Assembly: GCF_040183065.1 (NCBI RefSeq)
Contig: NC_091131.1
Span: forward strand, 17,877,300 to 17,941,299
Direction: 5' to 3'
DNA length: 64,000 bases
Origin: Periplaneta americana
Taxonomy: Eukaryota; Arthropoda; Insecta; Blattodea; Blattidae
Positions within the stretch are counted from its first letter, which is position 1, and each line of letters opens with the position of its first letter. The translations under genes were made by a program, and so were the position numbers. The notes under the pieces are model-generated. The model saw only the letters and a program-made list of their open reading frames with translations. It searched no databases and was not told the DNA's origin. Positions 34,862 to 46,252 of the stretch are shown here, piece after piece.

Positions 34862-35205
34862 TACGGCGCCTATACCGTCGGATCCCGGCCAACCAGTCAC
34901 TCATTCGAGTGCACCTCAACACGTGTATGGACTTCGGTCCTGCGTTCATAGACATCTATGACGTAGTGCAGAGGGCGGCCACTAGAGGGAACCCAAGAGA
35001 TGGAGCTTAATCTGAGACGATTCTAACCGGCGTCGGGGTTGTATCCGGCGTGGCTTAGTGGATAAAGCATCAGCACGTAGAGCTGAAAACCCGGGTTCAA
35101 ATCCCGGCGCCGGAGAGAATTTTTCTCCGTTCCATCACTCTTTCATCATATGATGACGCAGAATATCTGCATGGAAATATCATATGTACTTCGGTACATC
35201 AAAAT
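34862..35205 (+). mobile_element. tRNA-derived SINE (third family) inside the transposase
   Basis: A 344-bp insertion framed by ATTCGACAA at 34853-34861 and 35206-35214. Its 5' half has a unique block (GGATCCCGGCCAACCAGTCA, GAGGGCGGCCACTAGAGGG), followed by the tRNA-like unit at 35044-35114 and a tail with GGAGAGAATTTTTCTCC and ATATCATATGTACTTCGG. Relatives lie at 51610-52290. Confidence 0.92.
35044..35114 (+). ncRNA. tRNA-like cloverleaf (GTA anticodon) within SINE
   Basis: 71 nt fold as acceptor TCCGGCG/CGCCGGA (7 of 7), D stem GCTT/AAGC, anticodon stem TCAGC/GCTGA with loop ACGTAGA, and T stem CCGGG/CCCGG with loop TTCAAAT. The anticodon position reads GTA (Tyr), but position 33 is C rather than U. 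It is the SINE head, not a working tRNA gene. Confidence 0.75.
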
Positions 35206-35542
35206 ATTCGACAAATAGTTCACTGTTGATGTAACCTGACTCAGAGCAAACAAATAACGATCCTGGAGGAGCACCAGCTGATAATGTTATGGATTCCTTT
35301 GCATACAAATCCGTTATTTAGTTACAAAATGTTAGCTAAATATATATCCACCTGAGCGATTATATTAGATACACTATCACCACGCTGCTGACACAAAGAA
35401 GTGGCAGAAATCAAGTGACATGGTGGAAGTTCATATGGTAGATTGTAACAATATCACTAGATGCCACACTACTATAATAATTTGTTTTAAACTAGCGGTG
35501 GTGCGATTTAGGAAGCGGTGCGATTTATGCTACTCTACCCTA

Positions 35543-36162
35543 GAACCTAAGGGAAATCATTCTAGGTACTTGGAGAAAATGTAATACTTACATTCTTCAA
35601 GATTTAAGATTAATAATAATAAGAATACTAACTTTTTTCATATAGAATTATTTATTGTCGCGACATACAACCTTCCAAAATTCCAAGCTGATCCGTTTGA
35701 TGTGACCAACAATCCTCTGCCCAAGTTCTGTAATAAATTAGTTAATCGTAACACCGACCAATGGGAAGCATGCGTGGAGTATTCACAGCGCAAAGGCCAC
35801 ATTTGGAAAGTGCGTGTATTATAACACAATATTAGGGATTCAATCCGTGTTGCAGTGCACCTGCTTTTCTCACAGAGCGTCAACACCCGCGATGCAGACA
35901 CCGGTGTGCGAGAAAGAAGGGCACAACGCGCTTTCCAGCACTTTTAATCCGTGAAATGATCTGATTCCTAGCTGCTTATTGACTTGGGCACTCTCTCTCT
36001 CTTATAACAAAACTTTCTGTCTAAAGGTATTCTTAAAAACGCTGGACTGACTGTGAAAAGCACAGAGGCAACGGAATTATTCAGTTAGAAACCCACCACA
36101 AAAACATTTGGTACATTTCAAACCTCCTAGGATCCGTTGAAATCGAATTTCCAGTGTTTTTG
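35543..36162. other. unassigned
   Basis: Moderately GC-rich from 35690 to 35935. A minus open frame of 87 codons (35638-35901) shows no recognised domain. Confidence 0.35.
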
Positions 36163-36166
36163 TTAA

Positions 36167-38872
36167 GGGGAGAGGATGTTAGTTTTTAAAACTTGTTTCT
36201 TATTTGGTGTGAAATATTAATTTTTTGTATGTAGAGAGCTCATAGTTGTGGGAACTCAACCAAATAAAAATATTTTGAAAAAAAAATTATTTGTGGGCCC
36301 AAATTTGAAAAAAAATATATACCCAATGCAGGATTGTACTAAAACCGATATCTAAACCGTTATTAAAGATAGATTCAAACATTTTTTGCAATGTATTTGC
36401 AGAAGGATGTTCTACAAACTGTCTGTAACAGAATTTTGTTATTTGTCCCCACGTTTGTAAAATAAACAATTAAAATTTAATAGCAATTTTCTGATTTCCT
36501 CTCTTGCAAAGAAACGGACGCATTTTTAAAATGATATCAATTAACAAAATTCTGTTACTGGGAAAAGTTTCCTAATAGTCTAAAGAATGTATGTTCTAAA
36601 TTTCATGCCTGTATCTTTAATAGTTCAGAAATTATATCCATTTTTGTCTGGCAATGTAGCAAAAAAATGAAGTTACTGGAAACCGATAAAAGCGCGCGTG
36701 TGATTTAAAAATCCATAGCGCAGGAAGTTTAAAAATGACGTCTCAACATCCGATAAGGGCACAAATACCCACAAAATGTTATGGAATGCATTCCACACAT
36801 ATCAAAGGGTATTTTAAAGATTTTTTTTTAAATTTAATTTACCGGAAACAACAATAAAAGTGGACGAGTGATTTAAAAATCCATAACGCAGGAAGTTTAA
36901 AAATGGCGACTCAACATCCGATAAGGGCACAAATACCCAGAAAATTTTATGCTATGCATTCCACACATATCAAAGGGTATTTTAAAGAATTTTTTTTTAA
37001 TTTAATTTACCGGAAACAACAATAAAAGTGGGCGAGTGATTTAAAAATCCATAACGCAGGGAGTTTAAAAATGGCGACTCAACATGCGATAAGGGCACAA
37101 ATACCCACAAAATGTTATGCTATGCATTCCACACATATCAAAGGGTATTTTAAAGATTTTTTTTTTAATTTAATTTACCGGAAACAACAATAAAAGTGGG
37201 CAATTGATTTAAAAATCCATAACGCAAGAAGTTTAAAAATGGCGACTCAACAACCGATAAGGGCACAAATACCCACAAAATGTTATGCTATGCATTCCAC
37301 ACATATCAAAGGGTATTTTAAAGAATTTTCTTTAAATTTAATTTACCGGAAACAACAATAAAAGTGGGCAATTGATTTAAAAATCCATAACGCAGGGAGT
37401 TTAAAAATGGCGACTCAACAACCGATAAGGGCACAAATACCCACAAAATGTTATGCTATGCATTCCACACATATCAAAGGGTATTTTAAAGAATTTTTTT
37501 TTAAATTTAATTTACAGGAAACAACAATAAAAGTGGGCAATTGATTTAAAAATCCATAACGCAAGAAGTTTAAAAATGGCGACTCAACATCCGATAAGGG
37601 CACAAATACCCACAAAATGTTATGCTATGCATTCCACACATATCAAAGGGTATTTTAAAGAATTTTTTTTTAAATTTAATTTACAGGAAACAACAATAAA
37701 AGTGGGCAATTGATTTAAAAATCCATAACGCAAGAAGTTTAAAAATGGCGACTCAACATGCGATAAGGGCACAAATACCCACAAAATGTTATGCTATGCA
37801 TTCCACACATATCAAAGGGTATTTTAAAGAATTTTTTTTTAAATTTAATTTACAGGAAACAACAATAAAAGTGGGCAATTGATTTAAAAATCCATAACGC
37901 AAGAAGTTTAAAAATGGCGACTCAACATGCGATAAGGGCACAAATACCCACGAAATGTTATGCTATGCATTCCACACATATCAAAGGGTATTTTAAAGAA
38001 TTTTCTTTAAATTTAATTTACCGGAAACAACAATAAAAGTGGGCAATTGATTTAAAAATCCATAACGCAAGAAGTTTAAAAATGGCGACTCAACATGCGA
38101 TAAGGGCACAAATACCCACAAAATGTTATGCTATGCATTCCACACATATCAAAGGGTATTTTAAAGAATTTTTTTTTAAATTTAATTTACAGGAAACAAC
38201 AATAAAAGTGGGCAATTGATTTAAAAATCCATAACGCAAGAAGTTTAAAAATGGCGACTCAACATGCGATAAGGGCACAAATACCCACGAAATGTTATGC
38301 TATGCATTCCACACATATCAAAGGGTATTTTAAAGAATTTTCTTTAAATTTAATTTACCGGAAACAACAATAAAAGTGGGCAATTGATTTAAAAATCCAT
38401 AACGCAAGAAGTTTAAAAATGGCGACTCAACATCCGATAAGGGCACAAATACCCACAAAATGTTATGCTATGCATTCCACACATATCAAAGGGTATTTTA
38501 AAGAATTTTTTTTTAAATTTAATTTACAGGAAACAACAATAAAAGTGGGCAATTGATTTAAAAATCCATAACGCAAGAAGTTTAAAAATGGCGACTCAAC
38601 ATCCGATAAGGGCACAAATACCCAGAAAATTTTATGCTATGCATTCCACACATATCAAAGGGTATTTTAAAGATTTTTTTTTAAATTTAATTTACAGGAA
38701 ACAACAATAAAAGTGGGCAATTGATTTAAAAATCCATAACGCAAGAAGTTTAAAAATGGCGACTCAACAACCGATAAGGGCACAAATACCCACAAAATGT
38801 TATGCTATGCATTCCACACATATCACAGTGTATTTTAAAGAATTTTTTTTAAATTTACTCATTTTTCACCCC
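36167..38872 (+). mobile_element. TTAA-flanked transposon, copy 3, with expanded internal satellite
   Basis: Starts GGGGAGAGGATG after TTAA (36163-36166) and ends CACCCC before TTAA (38873-38876). The left ~500 bp match the copies at 4145 and 9331; the rest is the internal 168-bp array. The right terminal repeat is shortened by an internal deletion of about 18 bp. No transposase. Confidence 0.92.
36690..38850 (+). repeat. 168-bp tandem array of 13 units inside the transposon
   Basis: The word CTCAAC recurs at 36742, 36910, 37078, 37246, 37414, 37583, 37752, 37921, 38089, 38258, 38426, 38595 and 38763. Each unit carries AATAAAAGTGGGC, AAAAATCCATAACGC, AGTTTAAAAATGGCG and AAATACCCACAAAATG. Neighbouring units differ at a few sites, and variants such as CATGCGAT versus CATCCGAT or CAACCGAT alternate in blocks, showing repeated local amplification. 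Confidence 0.96.
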
Positions 38873-38876
38873 TTAA

Positions 38877-40318
38877 GAAGCTGTTATCTGTTTGAACAGC
38901 AATGTGATGTCCCACACCGCAAGCGCGGTTCAGAAAGGAAAGATTTTACACACCGTCACAGAGAGAAGTGACGACGAATGGAGATGGTTATGTAACATCA
39001 AACCTCATACCTTTCACTTTTCGTCACATATTTGCGAAAGATTGCAATAAAGTAAACAATTTAATAAGTTATTCCTCCATTTTCATCGAATTTTTTAAGT
39101 CATTGGACCTGTAAAATAATTATCGGCTCTATCAATTATGACATCTGACTGGTAGTAGGTCTCTAGCGCTGAAATTATGTCACGAGAATGACGCAATAGA
39201 ACTCTAATGAGTACAGACGAGAATTCCATACAAATGCATGTTTTCATAGGAACATAGGACATAGCTCAGACTTAGTACTTATCCATTTCATTACTTTCCG
39301 GTTCCAAATATGTATAGGCTACTTTTCCGTGCGTATTTGCAAGTTTTGGCCTTTTTGGGGATAAAAACATGCATAATGCATATTTAGGAAATTTTTAGCT
39401 TAATCGTGCATATAATATGCATGTTTTAATGGTTTTGAGTGGACCTTCAGTTTCTCGATTTTTATGGCCCTCATTTTAGCTTAAGGGGGCACTGTGGTGA
39501 AATAATGGTGAAAAATTAAGAAAATCCACTTAAAAAATTGTGACTCTCTATTTAGACCGAGCTCAAGAGCTAATTAATTTATGTTCCCATGACTATTTTG
39601 AAGCTTTTGAGCTAATATAAACTAAAAGTTGTGAAAATTGTGACGCAAGGAGCCCTTTTAATGATGTCAATATAAAATATATTTAAGAAATATCATTTCA
39701 AAACTATTAGTCCTAATGGCACCAAATTTTGTACAGATGATACTATTGTAGGTATGTTTATGTAGTTTAAAATTAATAAATTTTGGAAGAAAATTGTAAA
39801 AGATTTAAAAGTCACAGAAGTGTCCTCAAGGAATCAGGATTGAAGAAGGAAAGGAAAATAAAAACTAAATAAAAGAAAAAGGTTAATTCAAGTTTGCACC
39901 AATAACTTCTTGCGATATAGAGAGGTCAATCTCCGCCAACAAAAACATATTAACTGACAAGCGCAGGACTCTCACAGAAACCAATTTAAAAATGTTGTTA
40001 ACTGCGCAAAAAAAAGTGAAGTGAAATAAGAAATTTGGAATAAAAATTAAAGTACATATTTTAATGTATTTTTCGCTTGATCGTGCATGTTTCAGTGTTT
40101 GACAGTGCATGAATGCATGCATATTTTGGGATTTCATAGTGCATGAAATTCTCGTTCTACTAAGCAATTGAATATCACCCGCCACAGTTAATATTAACTA
40201 TCGATCAAAATTAAAGAAAAATAAAAAAAACGAAAACAAAGGAAACTTAATTTCAAATAGATTAGATCTTTATTATACCCACAGAAACAAGAAAACTAAT
40301 TGAAAAATACAAATATCT
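38877..40318. other. unassigned AT-rich sequence
   Basis: At 39360-39430 and 40070-40145 the words GCATGCAT, TGCATA and ATATGCAT recur. A 100-codon minus frame (39883-40185) has no recognised domain. TTAAGGGGGCAC near 39481 resembles a transposon end, but no partner end was found. Confidence 0.4.
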
Positions 40319-40319
40319 G

Positions 40320-40389
<70 letters not shown>

Positions 40390-40522
40390 GTAGCTAATCG
40401 GCGATGCCTGCATTGGAGGGGGAAATTATTTGGTTATCCTACCCCAGTATCTTCTGGTCTAGTTGCCTCATAAGTAGTGTCAGAGGTTTAGAGGTTCAGA
40501 CATGTTTTCGGACAATTGACTA

Positions 40523-40580
<58 letters not shown>

Positions 40581-40808
40581 GTAGCTAATCGGCGATGTCA
40601 GCATAGGAGGGGGAAATTATTTGGTTATCCTACCCCATTATCTTCTGGCCTAGTTGCCTCATAAGTAGTGTCATGTTGGTATCAGTTTAGAGGTTCAGAC
40701 ATGTTTTCGGACAATTGACTAAATAATAATAATAATAATAATAATAAAATAATAATAATAGTAATAGTAATAATAATAAAAATAATAATAATAATACTAA
40801 AAAATAAC

Positions 40809-40839
<31 letters not shown>

Positions 40840-40840
40840 C
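40319..40840. repeat. (AAT)n arrays with a tandem-duplicated dispersed repeat
   Basis: Three (AAT)n runs (about 40320-40387, 40526-40577, 40723-40838) alternate with two copies of a ~140-bp segment starting TGTAGCTAATCGGCGATG and ending TTTTCGGACAATTGACTAAA. The pattern implies duplication of segment plus microsatellite as one unit. A diverged copy is at 26590. Confidence 0.9.
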
Positions 40841-41049
40841 CTTACTACTGTAGTATACAGGTTGAACCGTAAGCAAGCTCATTCATCTCAGGGGGTTACA
40901 ACCGGTTTAGATTCGACTGGTTAGAGAACACCCGTCAAGGTCGGGCAACCGACCGAATATTCGGTTTTCAACCGGTTACCCCTTATGTTTTGCAAGTAGA
41001 ACACCAGACGCACTTCATCATACATGAAACCGAGATTTTCTGAGTATAC

Positions 41050-41365
41050 AAACACAGAACTGCACGCATTATATTCTTCACCTGACATTATTAGGAACAT
41101 TAAATCCAGACGTTTGAGATGGGCAGGGCATGTAGCAGGTATGGATGATTCCAGAAATGCATATAGAGTGTTAGTTAGAAGATGTGAGGGACAAAGACCT
41201 TTAGGGAGGCCGAGACGTAGATGGGAAGATAATATTAAAATGGATTTGAGGGAGCTGGGATATGATAGTAGACTTGGATTAATCTTGCTCTGAATAGGGA
41301 CCTATGGCGGGCTTATGTGAGGGCGGCAATGAACCTGCGGGTTCCTTAAAAGCCATTTGCATGTA
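41050..41365 (+). pseudogene. LINE 3' fragment, same family as 5606
   Basis: Encodes TELHALYSSPDIIRNIKSRR, LRWAGHVAGMDDSRNAYRVL and GRPRRRWEDNIKMDLRELGY, then a frameshift before the expected RDWINLAQDR; ends GGGTTCCTTAAAAGCCA. Confidence 0.92.
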
Positions 41366-41384
41366 AGTGAATAAAGGTACCGGA

Positions 41385-42745
41385 ACTGGTAATTTTGGCT
41401 CATGATATGTACCAGTACTTTTAATCCGTAAATCTATGCCAAAAATTTTAATCCATTAAATTAAGCGATTCCAATAATTTCAATAGCAAAGATATGCCAG
41501 TAATTTTCATCCATGAATTTACACAATTAGATCAAATCATGAAGATACGACATAAAGGTGTGCCAATATCTCTAAATTATGCCAATAATTTTGAACCTAG
41601 AAGCTATGTCCAAGAAACCATACCAATAATTTCGAACCAAGAAGTCATGGCAACAATTTTGATCCAAGAAGCTATGCGAATAATATTGATATATTAAGCT
41701 ATGCCAATAATTTTGTTCGAAGAAGTTATGCCAATAAGTTTGATCCGTGAAGCCATGTCAATAATTTTGAACAAAGAAGCTATGCCAATAAATTTGATCC
41801 AAGAAACTATGCCAATAATTGTGATCCATGAAGCTATGCCAATAATTTTTATCCAAGAATCTATGCCAATAATTTTGATCCAAGAAGCTATGCCTATAAT
41901 TTTAATTCAAAAAGCTATGCCAAAAATGTTGATCCAAGAAGCTATGTCAAAAATTTTAATCCAAGAAGCTATACAAATAATTTTAATCCATGAAGCTATG
42001 CCAATAATTGTGATCCATGAAGTATGCCAATAATTTTAATCCATGAGGCTATGCCAATAATTTTAATCCATGAAGCTATGCCAATAATTGTGATCCATGA
42101 AGCTATGTCAAAAATTTTAATCCAAGAACCTATACAAATAACTTTAATCCATGAAACCATACCAATAATTTTAACCCATGAAGAAATGCCAATAAGTATA
42201 GTCCAGGAAGCTATGCCAATAATTTTAATCCATGAAGCTATGCCAACAATTTTAATCCAAGATGCTATGTCAATAATAATTCTAATCCAAGGAGCAATGC
42301 CAATAATTCTGATCCAAGAATCTATGCCATTAATGTGAACCATGACGGTATGCCAATAATTATTTTAATCCGTAAAGCTATGTCACTAATTTTTGATCCA
42401 AGAAGCTATGCCAATAATTCTGATCCGAGAAGGTATGCCAATAATTATAATCCATAAAGCTATGCCAATAATTATGATGCAAGAAGCTATGCCAATAATG
42501 CTGATCCAAAGAGCTTTGCCAATAATTTTGAACCATGAAGCAATTATAATAATTTTGTCTCATAAACTGTGATAATGTTAGCGATTAAATTATACAAATT
42601 ATTTTTAACTCGTAAACATATATAAATAATTTGATGCATAATGCCATGCCAGTAATTTTAAATCTTAAAGATATATCAATCAGTTTGATGCTTGAAGCTA
42701 GGACATCAACTGTAACCCATAAAGATGTGACAATATTATTAATAT
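41385..42745. repeat. 27-bp minisatellite, open in both directions
   Basis: About 48 variants of ATGCCAATAATTTTGATCCA+AGAAGCT (27 bp). Because 27 is divisible by 3, long frames appear on both strands (a nine-residue MPIILIQEA-type repeat on +, an IASWIKIIG-type repeat on -). Variants are frequent and frames are broken by indels, so coding is not supported. Confidence 0.92.
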
Positions 42746-43195
42746 ATATATATATATATATATTTTATTAAAATGGCTTCTTGGATCTACCACAGGTTTT
42801 CAGTGATGTACACTTGCAAATAAGTTTGGTTCAGAGAATTCTACGTTAGTTAGGTTCATATAGAAACTTCTAAACCAGAAGTTTTACCCATTAGGTTATT
42901 ATGCTAGTAATGATTAATCATAAATTCTTCATAACTTTTATTTGTGGCTAAATCATTTGGCCGAATAAAGATGGTCCATAAAGTCATGTCAGTAATTTTG
43001 ATCCAAGAAACTATGCCAGTAATTTTTAACCATGGATCAATGCTAACAATTTTGTTTTAAAAACTATGATTATTTTAGCGATTAAATTATTAAAATATGT
43101 TTTTAATGCATGACGATATATCAATAATTCTGATTCTTGAAGCCAGGCTGTCATTTGTAATTCATAAAGATGTGTCAATAATATAAAAATAATTA
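42746..43195. repeat. flanking segment duplicated at 43990-44170, with more 27-bp units
   Basis: After a short (TA)n, GTTTTCAGTGATGTACACTTGC...CTAAACCAGAAG...TTTATTTGTGGC matches 43998-44160. Degenerate 27-bp units reappear at about 42965-43180, so the 27-bp array and its flank were duplicated together. Confidence 0.75.
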
Positions 43196-43990
43196 CTTAC
43201 TTACTTACTTACTGGCTTTTAAGGAACCCGGAGGTTCATTGCCGCCCTCACATAAGCCCGCCATTGGTCCCTATCCTGAGCAAGATTAATCCAGTCTCTA
43301 TCATCATATCCGACCTCCCTCAAATCCATTTTAATATTATATTCCCATCTACGTCTCGGCCTCCCCAAAGGTCTTTTCCTCTCTGGCCTCCCAGCTAACA
43401 CTCTATATGCATTTCTGGATTCGCCCATACGTGCTACATGCCCTGCCCATCTCAAACGTCTGGATTTAATGTTCCTAATTATGTCAAGTGAAGGATACAA
43501 TGCGTGCAGCTCTGCATTGTGTAACTTTCTCCATTCTCCTGTAACTTCATCCCTCTTAGCCCCAAATATTTTCCTAAGAACCTTATTCTCAAAAACCCTC
43601 AATCTCTGTTCCTCTCTCAAAGTGAGAGTCCAAGTTTCACAGCCATACAGAACAACCGGTAATTTAACTGTTTTATAAATTCTAACTTTCAGATTTTTTG
43701 ACAGCAGACTAGATGACAAAAGCTTCTCAACCGAATAATAACAGGCATTTCCCATATTTATTCTGCGTTTAATTTCCTCCCGAGTGTCATTTATATTTGT
43801 TACTGTTGCTCTAAGATATTTGAATTTTTCAACCTCTTCGAAGGATAAATCTCCAACTTTTATAGTTCCATTTCGTACAATATTGTGATCACAAGACATA
43901 ATCATATACTTAGTCTTTTCGGGATTTACTTCCAACCCTATCTCTTTACTTGCTTCAAGTAGAATTTCCGCGTTTTCCCTAAGGATTTTT
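43196..43990 (-). pseudogene. 5'-truncated LINE copy, same family as 5606
   Basis: Begins with (CTTA)n at 43196-43213. The minus frame 43935-43219 (238 codons) covers KTKYMIMSCD, KFKYLRATVTNINDTREEIK, YGCETWTLTLREEQRLRV, RRLRWAGHVARM, GRPRRRWEYNIKMDLREVGY and WINLAQDRDQW and ends at the natural VRAAMNLRVP. It is the least damaged copy of this family here but lacks the catalytic YADD block. Confidence 0.94.
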
Positions 43991-44170
43991 AAACATAAAC
44001 TACCAAAGGGTTTTAATGATGTAACTTACACATGCAAATAATTTTGGTTTAAATAATTCTAGAAACATCTAAACCAGAAGGTTTTACTCATGAGGTTATT
44101 ATGTTAATAATAATTAATCAAAAAGGTTTTGATGATTTTTATTTGTGGCGAAATAATTCAGCCGAATGAA

Positions 44171-44575
44171 AATGGCCCAGAAACCTCATTTGCTAGTAAG
44201 ACTGGGACAGCAAGCTATAATTTTCGTCCATGAAGCTCCTCTTTCGAAATTTGGCCATGGATCTGTCTGAGAAGCTTCCGTATCAGCGATATCAGCCCAA
44301 GAGCTTCCCTCGTCACTGTCGTCACAAAGAAGTGTGATGTGTCGCTCTTCCGCTCGCCTGCATGACAATGACCTAATCTTGACACAGTTGAACACGTGGA
44401 CTTGCATCTTTATATTAATATTGAATGATATTCGTCACAGGGAAGCAACAAGCGAGGTCGAGGTCGCGGACGCGATCTCACTTTTCAGGTGAATATTAAA
44501 CAATAGGCGGCGGTGGGGAGGCCGCCATCGATTAATAACACGACCAAGGTGAAGCACTAGCCTCCCTCACAATCT
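44171..44575. other. region upstream of the protease gene
   Basis: A 73-codon minus frame (44186-44407), rich in Asp, Ser and Glu, has no recognised domain. 44440-44560 is GC-rich and contains a hairpin-forming GGCGGC...GCCGCC (about 44501-44526). It probably includes the proximal promoter. Confidence 0.4.
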
Positions 44576-44583
44576 CAAAATTG

Positions 44584-44591
44584 TATATATA
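44584..44591 (+). promoter_or_regulatory. TATA box of the serine protease gene
   Basis: TATATATA lies 39-46 bp upstream of the start codon at 44630. This predicts transcription start near 44610-44620 and a very short 5' UTR. An upstream ATG at 44608 opens a six-codon frame ending TAA at 44628, but it may precede the transcription start. Confidence 0.6.
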
Positions 44592-44629
44592 GTGTGGCGG
44601 GAGAGAGATGGACCAACGTAGTGAGTAAC

Positions 44630-44713
44630 ATGGTGTCTGTGTGTGTGCTCTTCAGCGTGCTGGCCGTGCTGGCCGTCCTGGTCGTCGGCTCTCGCGCACT
44701 ACCACAATCAGTG
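44630..44713 (+). CDS. secreted trypsin-like serine protease, exon 1 (signal peptide)
   Basis: The ATG opens 28 codons, MVSVCVLFSVLAVLAVLVVG followed by SRALPQSV, ending at a GTAAGT donor (44714). This is a classic signal peptide: a long Leu/Val/Ala core and a small-residue cleavage site after SRA. The intron is in phase 0, and the next acceptor that keeps the frame and supplies a propeptide is at 48610. The TATA box just upstream supports this as the true first exon. Joined exons 1-3 give 129 codons plus 2 bases of a protein normally near 300-400 residues. The substrate is unknown. Confidence 0.85.
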
Positions 44714-46217
44714 GTAAGTAAACAATGTAACTCTATATCTCGGCGGAAATGCACATTCTGAACACCATTCTTGAAGTAAAAGTGAGTTTGTCAAGTTGTC
44801 TATCTATCTGCGTTGAAATAACATCTGAACTTGGAGACGATGTGTAAACTAAAGGAAGGTTCAAGACTGAAACGTTAAAAAATGACATCTTCCACTTTAA
44901 ATTCAATTAAACTAGTGGCTTATGCAGCATATGCTGCAAACTAAGTAAATTAGACGTTCAAATACAAATTTTTCAGATTTATTTTCAATAAAGAATACCA
45001 GACATTTTGAAAGTTATTTTCTTCCATAATAATGAAACATACTCCCTCTGAATGTTTCTTTATGCCAAATACTTTTTCTTGAACCTATCCACCTTCAGGT
45101 TTTGAGTTTCAACGCGAAAACGCAAGTAACAATGTCAGAACGATCAGTGGGTTTTTCATGTGGGACTAAATAATAGCTAATTCAGGTCATTGTGAATTGT
45201 ACGCGAAAGTTAAAAAAATGTCAGGTTTGCTATGCTTTCAAACCATAAACATAGTATCTTGGTATACCTGCTGCATGTAGAGCTTGAAATGTAGAGGGTA
45301 AAATCATTTTATCGTGTTAAGAGATCTTGCTGAAATGATCGGGAGACTCCAAAATTTTCTAGGTTTCTTATTTTATCGGTAAGTAATACCTTTTGGTCTT
45401 TCCTTAGGAACTGTAATTTTTACGCTTTCTCGAGCCAATACTGAAGAGAATGACGCATATAAATATCTACACCACACCGTCATTAAGTATATGAAAAAGA
45501 CCCAACCCCACTTGATTAATAGCTATAAAAATATTTCATTTTAATAACAATATTATCTTACGTAAGTTTTGTAGTTATATACTACATAGCTGCCATTCAG
45601 TAAATTATAGAAATGAAGTTTTAATTTCATATATTCTCTACATCTATTTACATAACCCCAAAAGTTTCACTTGCATATCATCAATATAGCATTAATACGT
45701 ATAATTAATGAAAAATAGTCGCATCATGGCATTAACTATATTAATATTTAATTTCTAATGGTAATAATGTCATCAAACAATCTCAAATTTTGTAGATTTT
45801 AATATACAATACACAGCTGTACTGATAAAATTACACACCGCAGAATCAGACCTGTAAATTATTTTTAGTAACCCTTGAAGTTTTTAATAACGAATTGAAT
45901 TTGAACTCTAAACACAGTATAAAGAAGAGATAATGTGGCTCTAAATATGTCGGCAAATCTGCAGGTCATGGCCTTCGTGTAATAGCCTATTGTTTATTGT
46001 AGGCTAGTGTGTGTTTTGTTTTATTCTGAAATGATGCAATTAGTTCACAAAACTGACGAAAGATGGATTTTGGAAAATAGGAAAATGATGTAGGAAAATT
46101 GACATTTCACTGAAAACTACTATTTTTTCTGAAAAACATTGGATTCCAAGCTTCAAAATGAGGGGTCATTTATTAAAATCCGTTCAGCCGTTTTCCCGTA
46201 ATTTCCATTACCAGTTC

Positions 46218-46252
<35 letters not shown>

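Larger units (their letters stand above)
34560..35290 (-). pseudogene. pogo/Tigger-family DDE transposase remnant
   Basis: Minus-strand blocks in order are GAPPGSLFVCSESGYINSEL and FVEW before the SINE, then KKVLLLYVHLYDPFQNLETR, RENGVLLFQLPRHNTQ, FKPFQT, YHEAVLRWLRDN and KVTQYTV after it. These match the jerky/Tigger transposase core (GxPPGS...SGY, LLLDGHxSH, NGVxLxxLPPHxTHxLQPLD, FKPxKxxY). The second catalytic Asp in the expected LDGHxSH has become Val, and a stop replaces the LQPLD block, so it is inactive. Confidence 0.85.
34199..35540 (-). mobile_element. pogo/Tigger-like DNA transposon, SINE-interrupted
   Basis: The ends GGGTAAGGTTACCTATATCG and, inverted, GGGTAGAGTAGCATAAATCG continue to CGCACC, and TA flanks both sides (34197-34198, 35541-35542), as in Tc1/mariner/pogo insertions. 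The minus strand encodes a decayed transposase (34560-35290). Without the inserted SINE the element would be about 990 bp, shorter than an autonomous pogo element, so its N-terminal DNA-binding part is largely gone. Confidence 0.85.

Noticed and set aside
39480..39860. TTAAGGGGGCAC as another TTAA transposon end
   Set aside because: No matching inverted end was found nearby.
41494..42343. Long repetitive proteins on both strands
   Set aside because: Explained by a 27-bp minisatellite whose length is divisible by three.
44186..44407. Acidic minus-strand ORF as an exon or piggyBac N-terminus
   Set aside because: Asp/Ser-rich composition alone is not evidence; no motif or TTAA ends.
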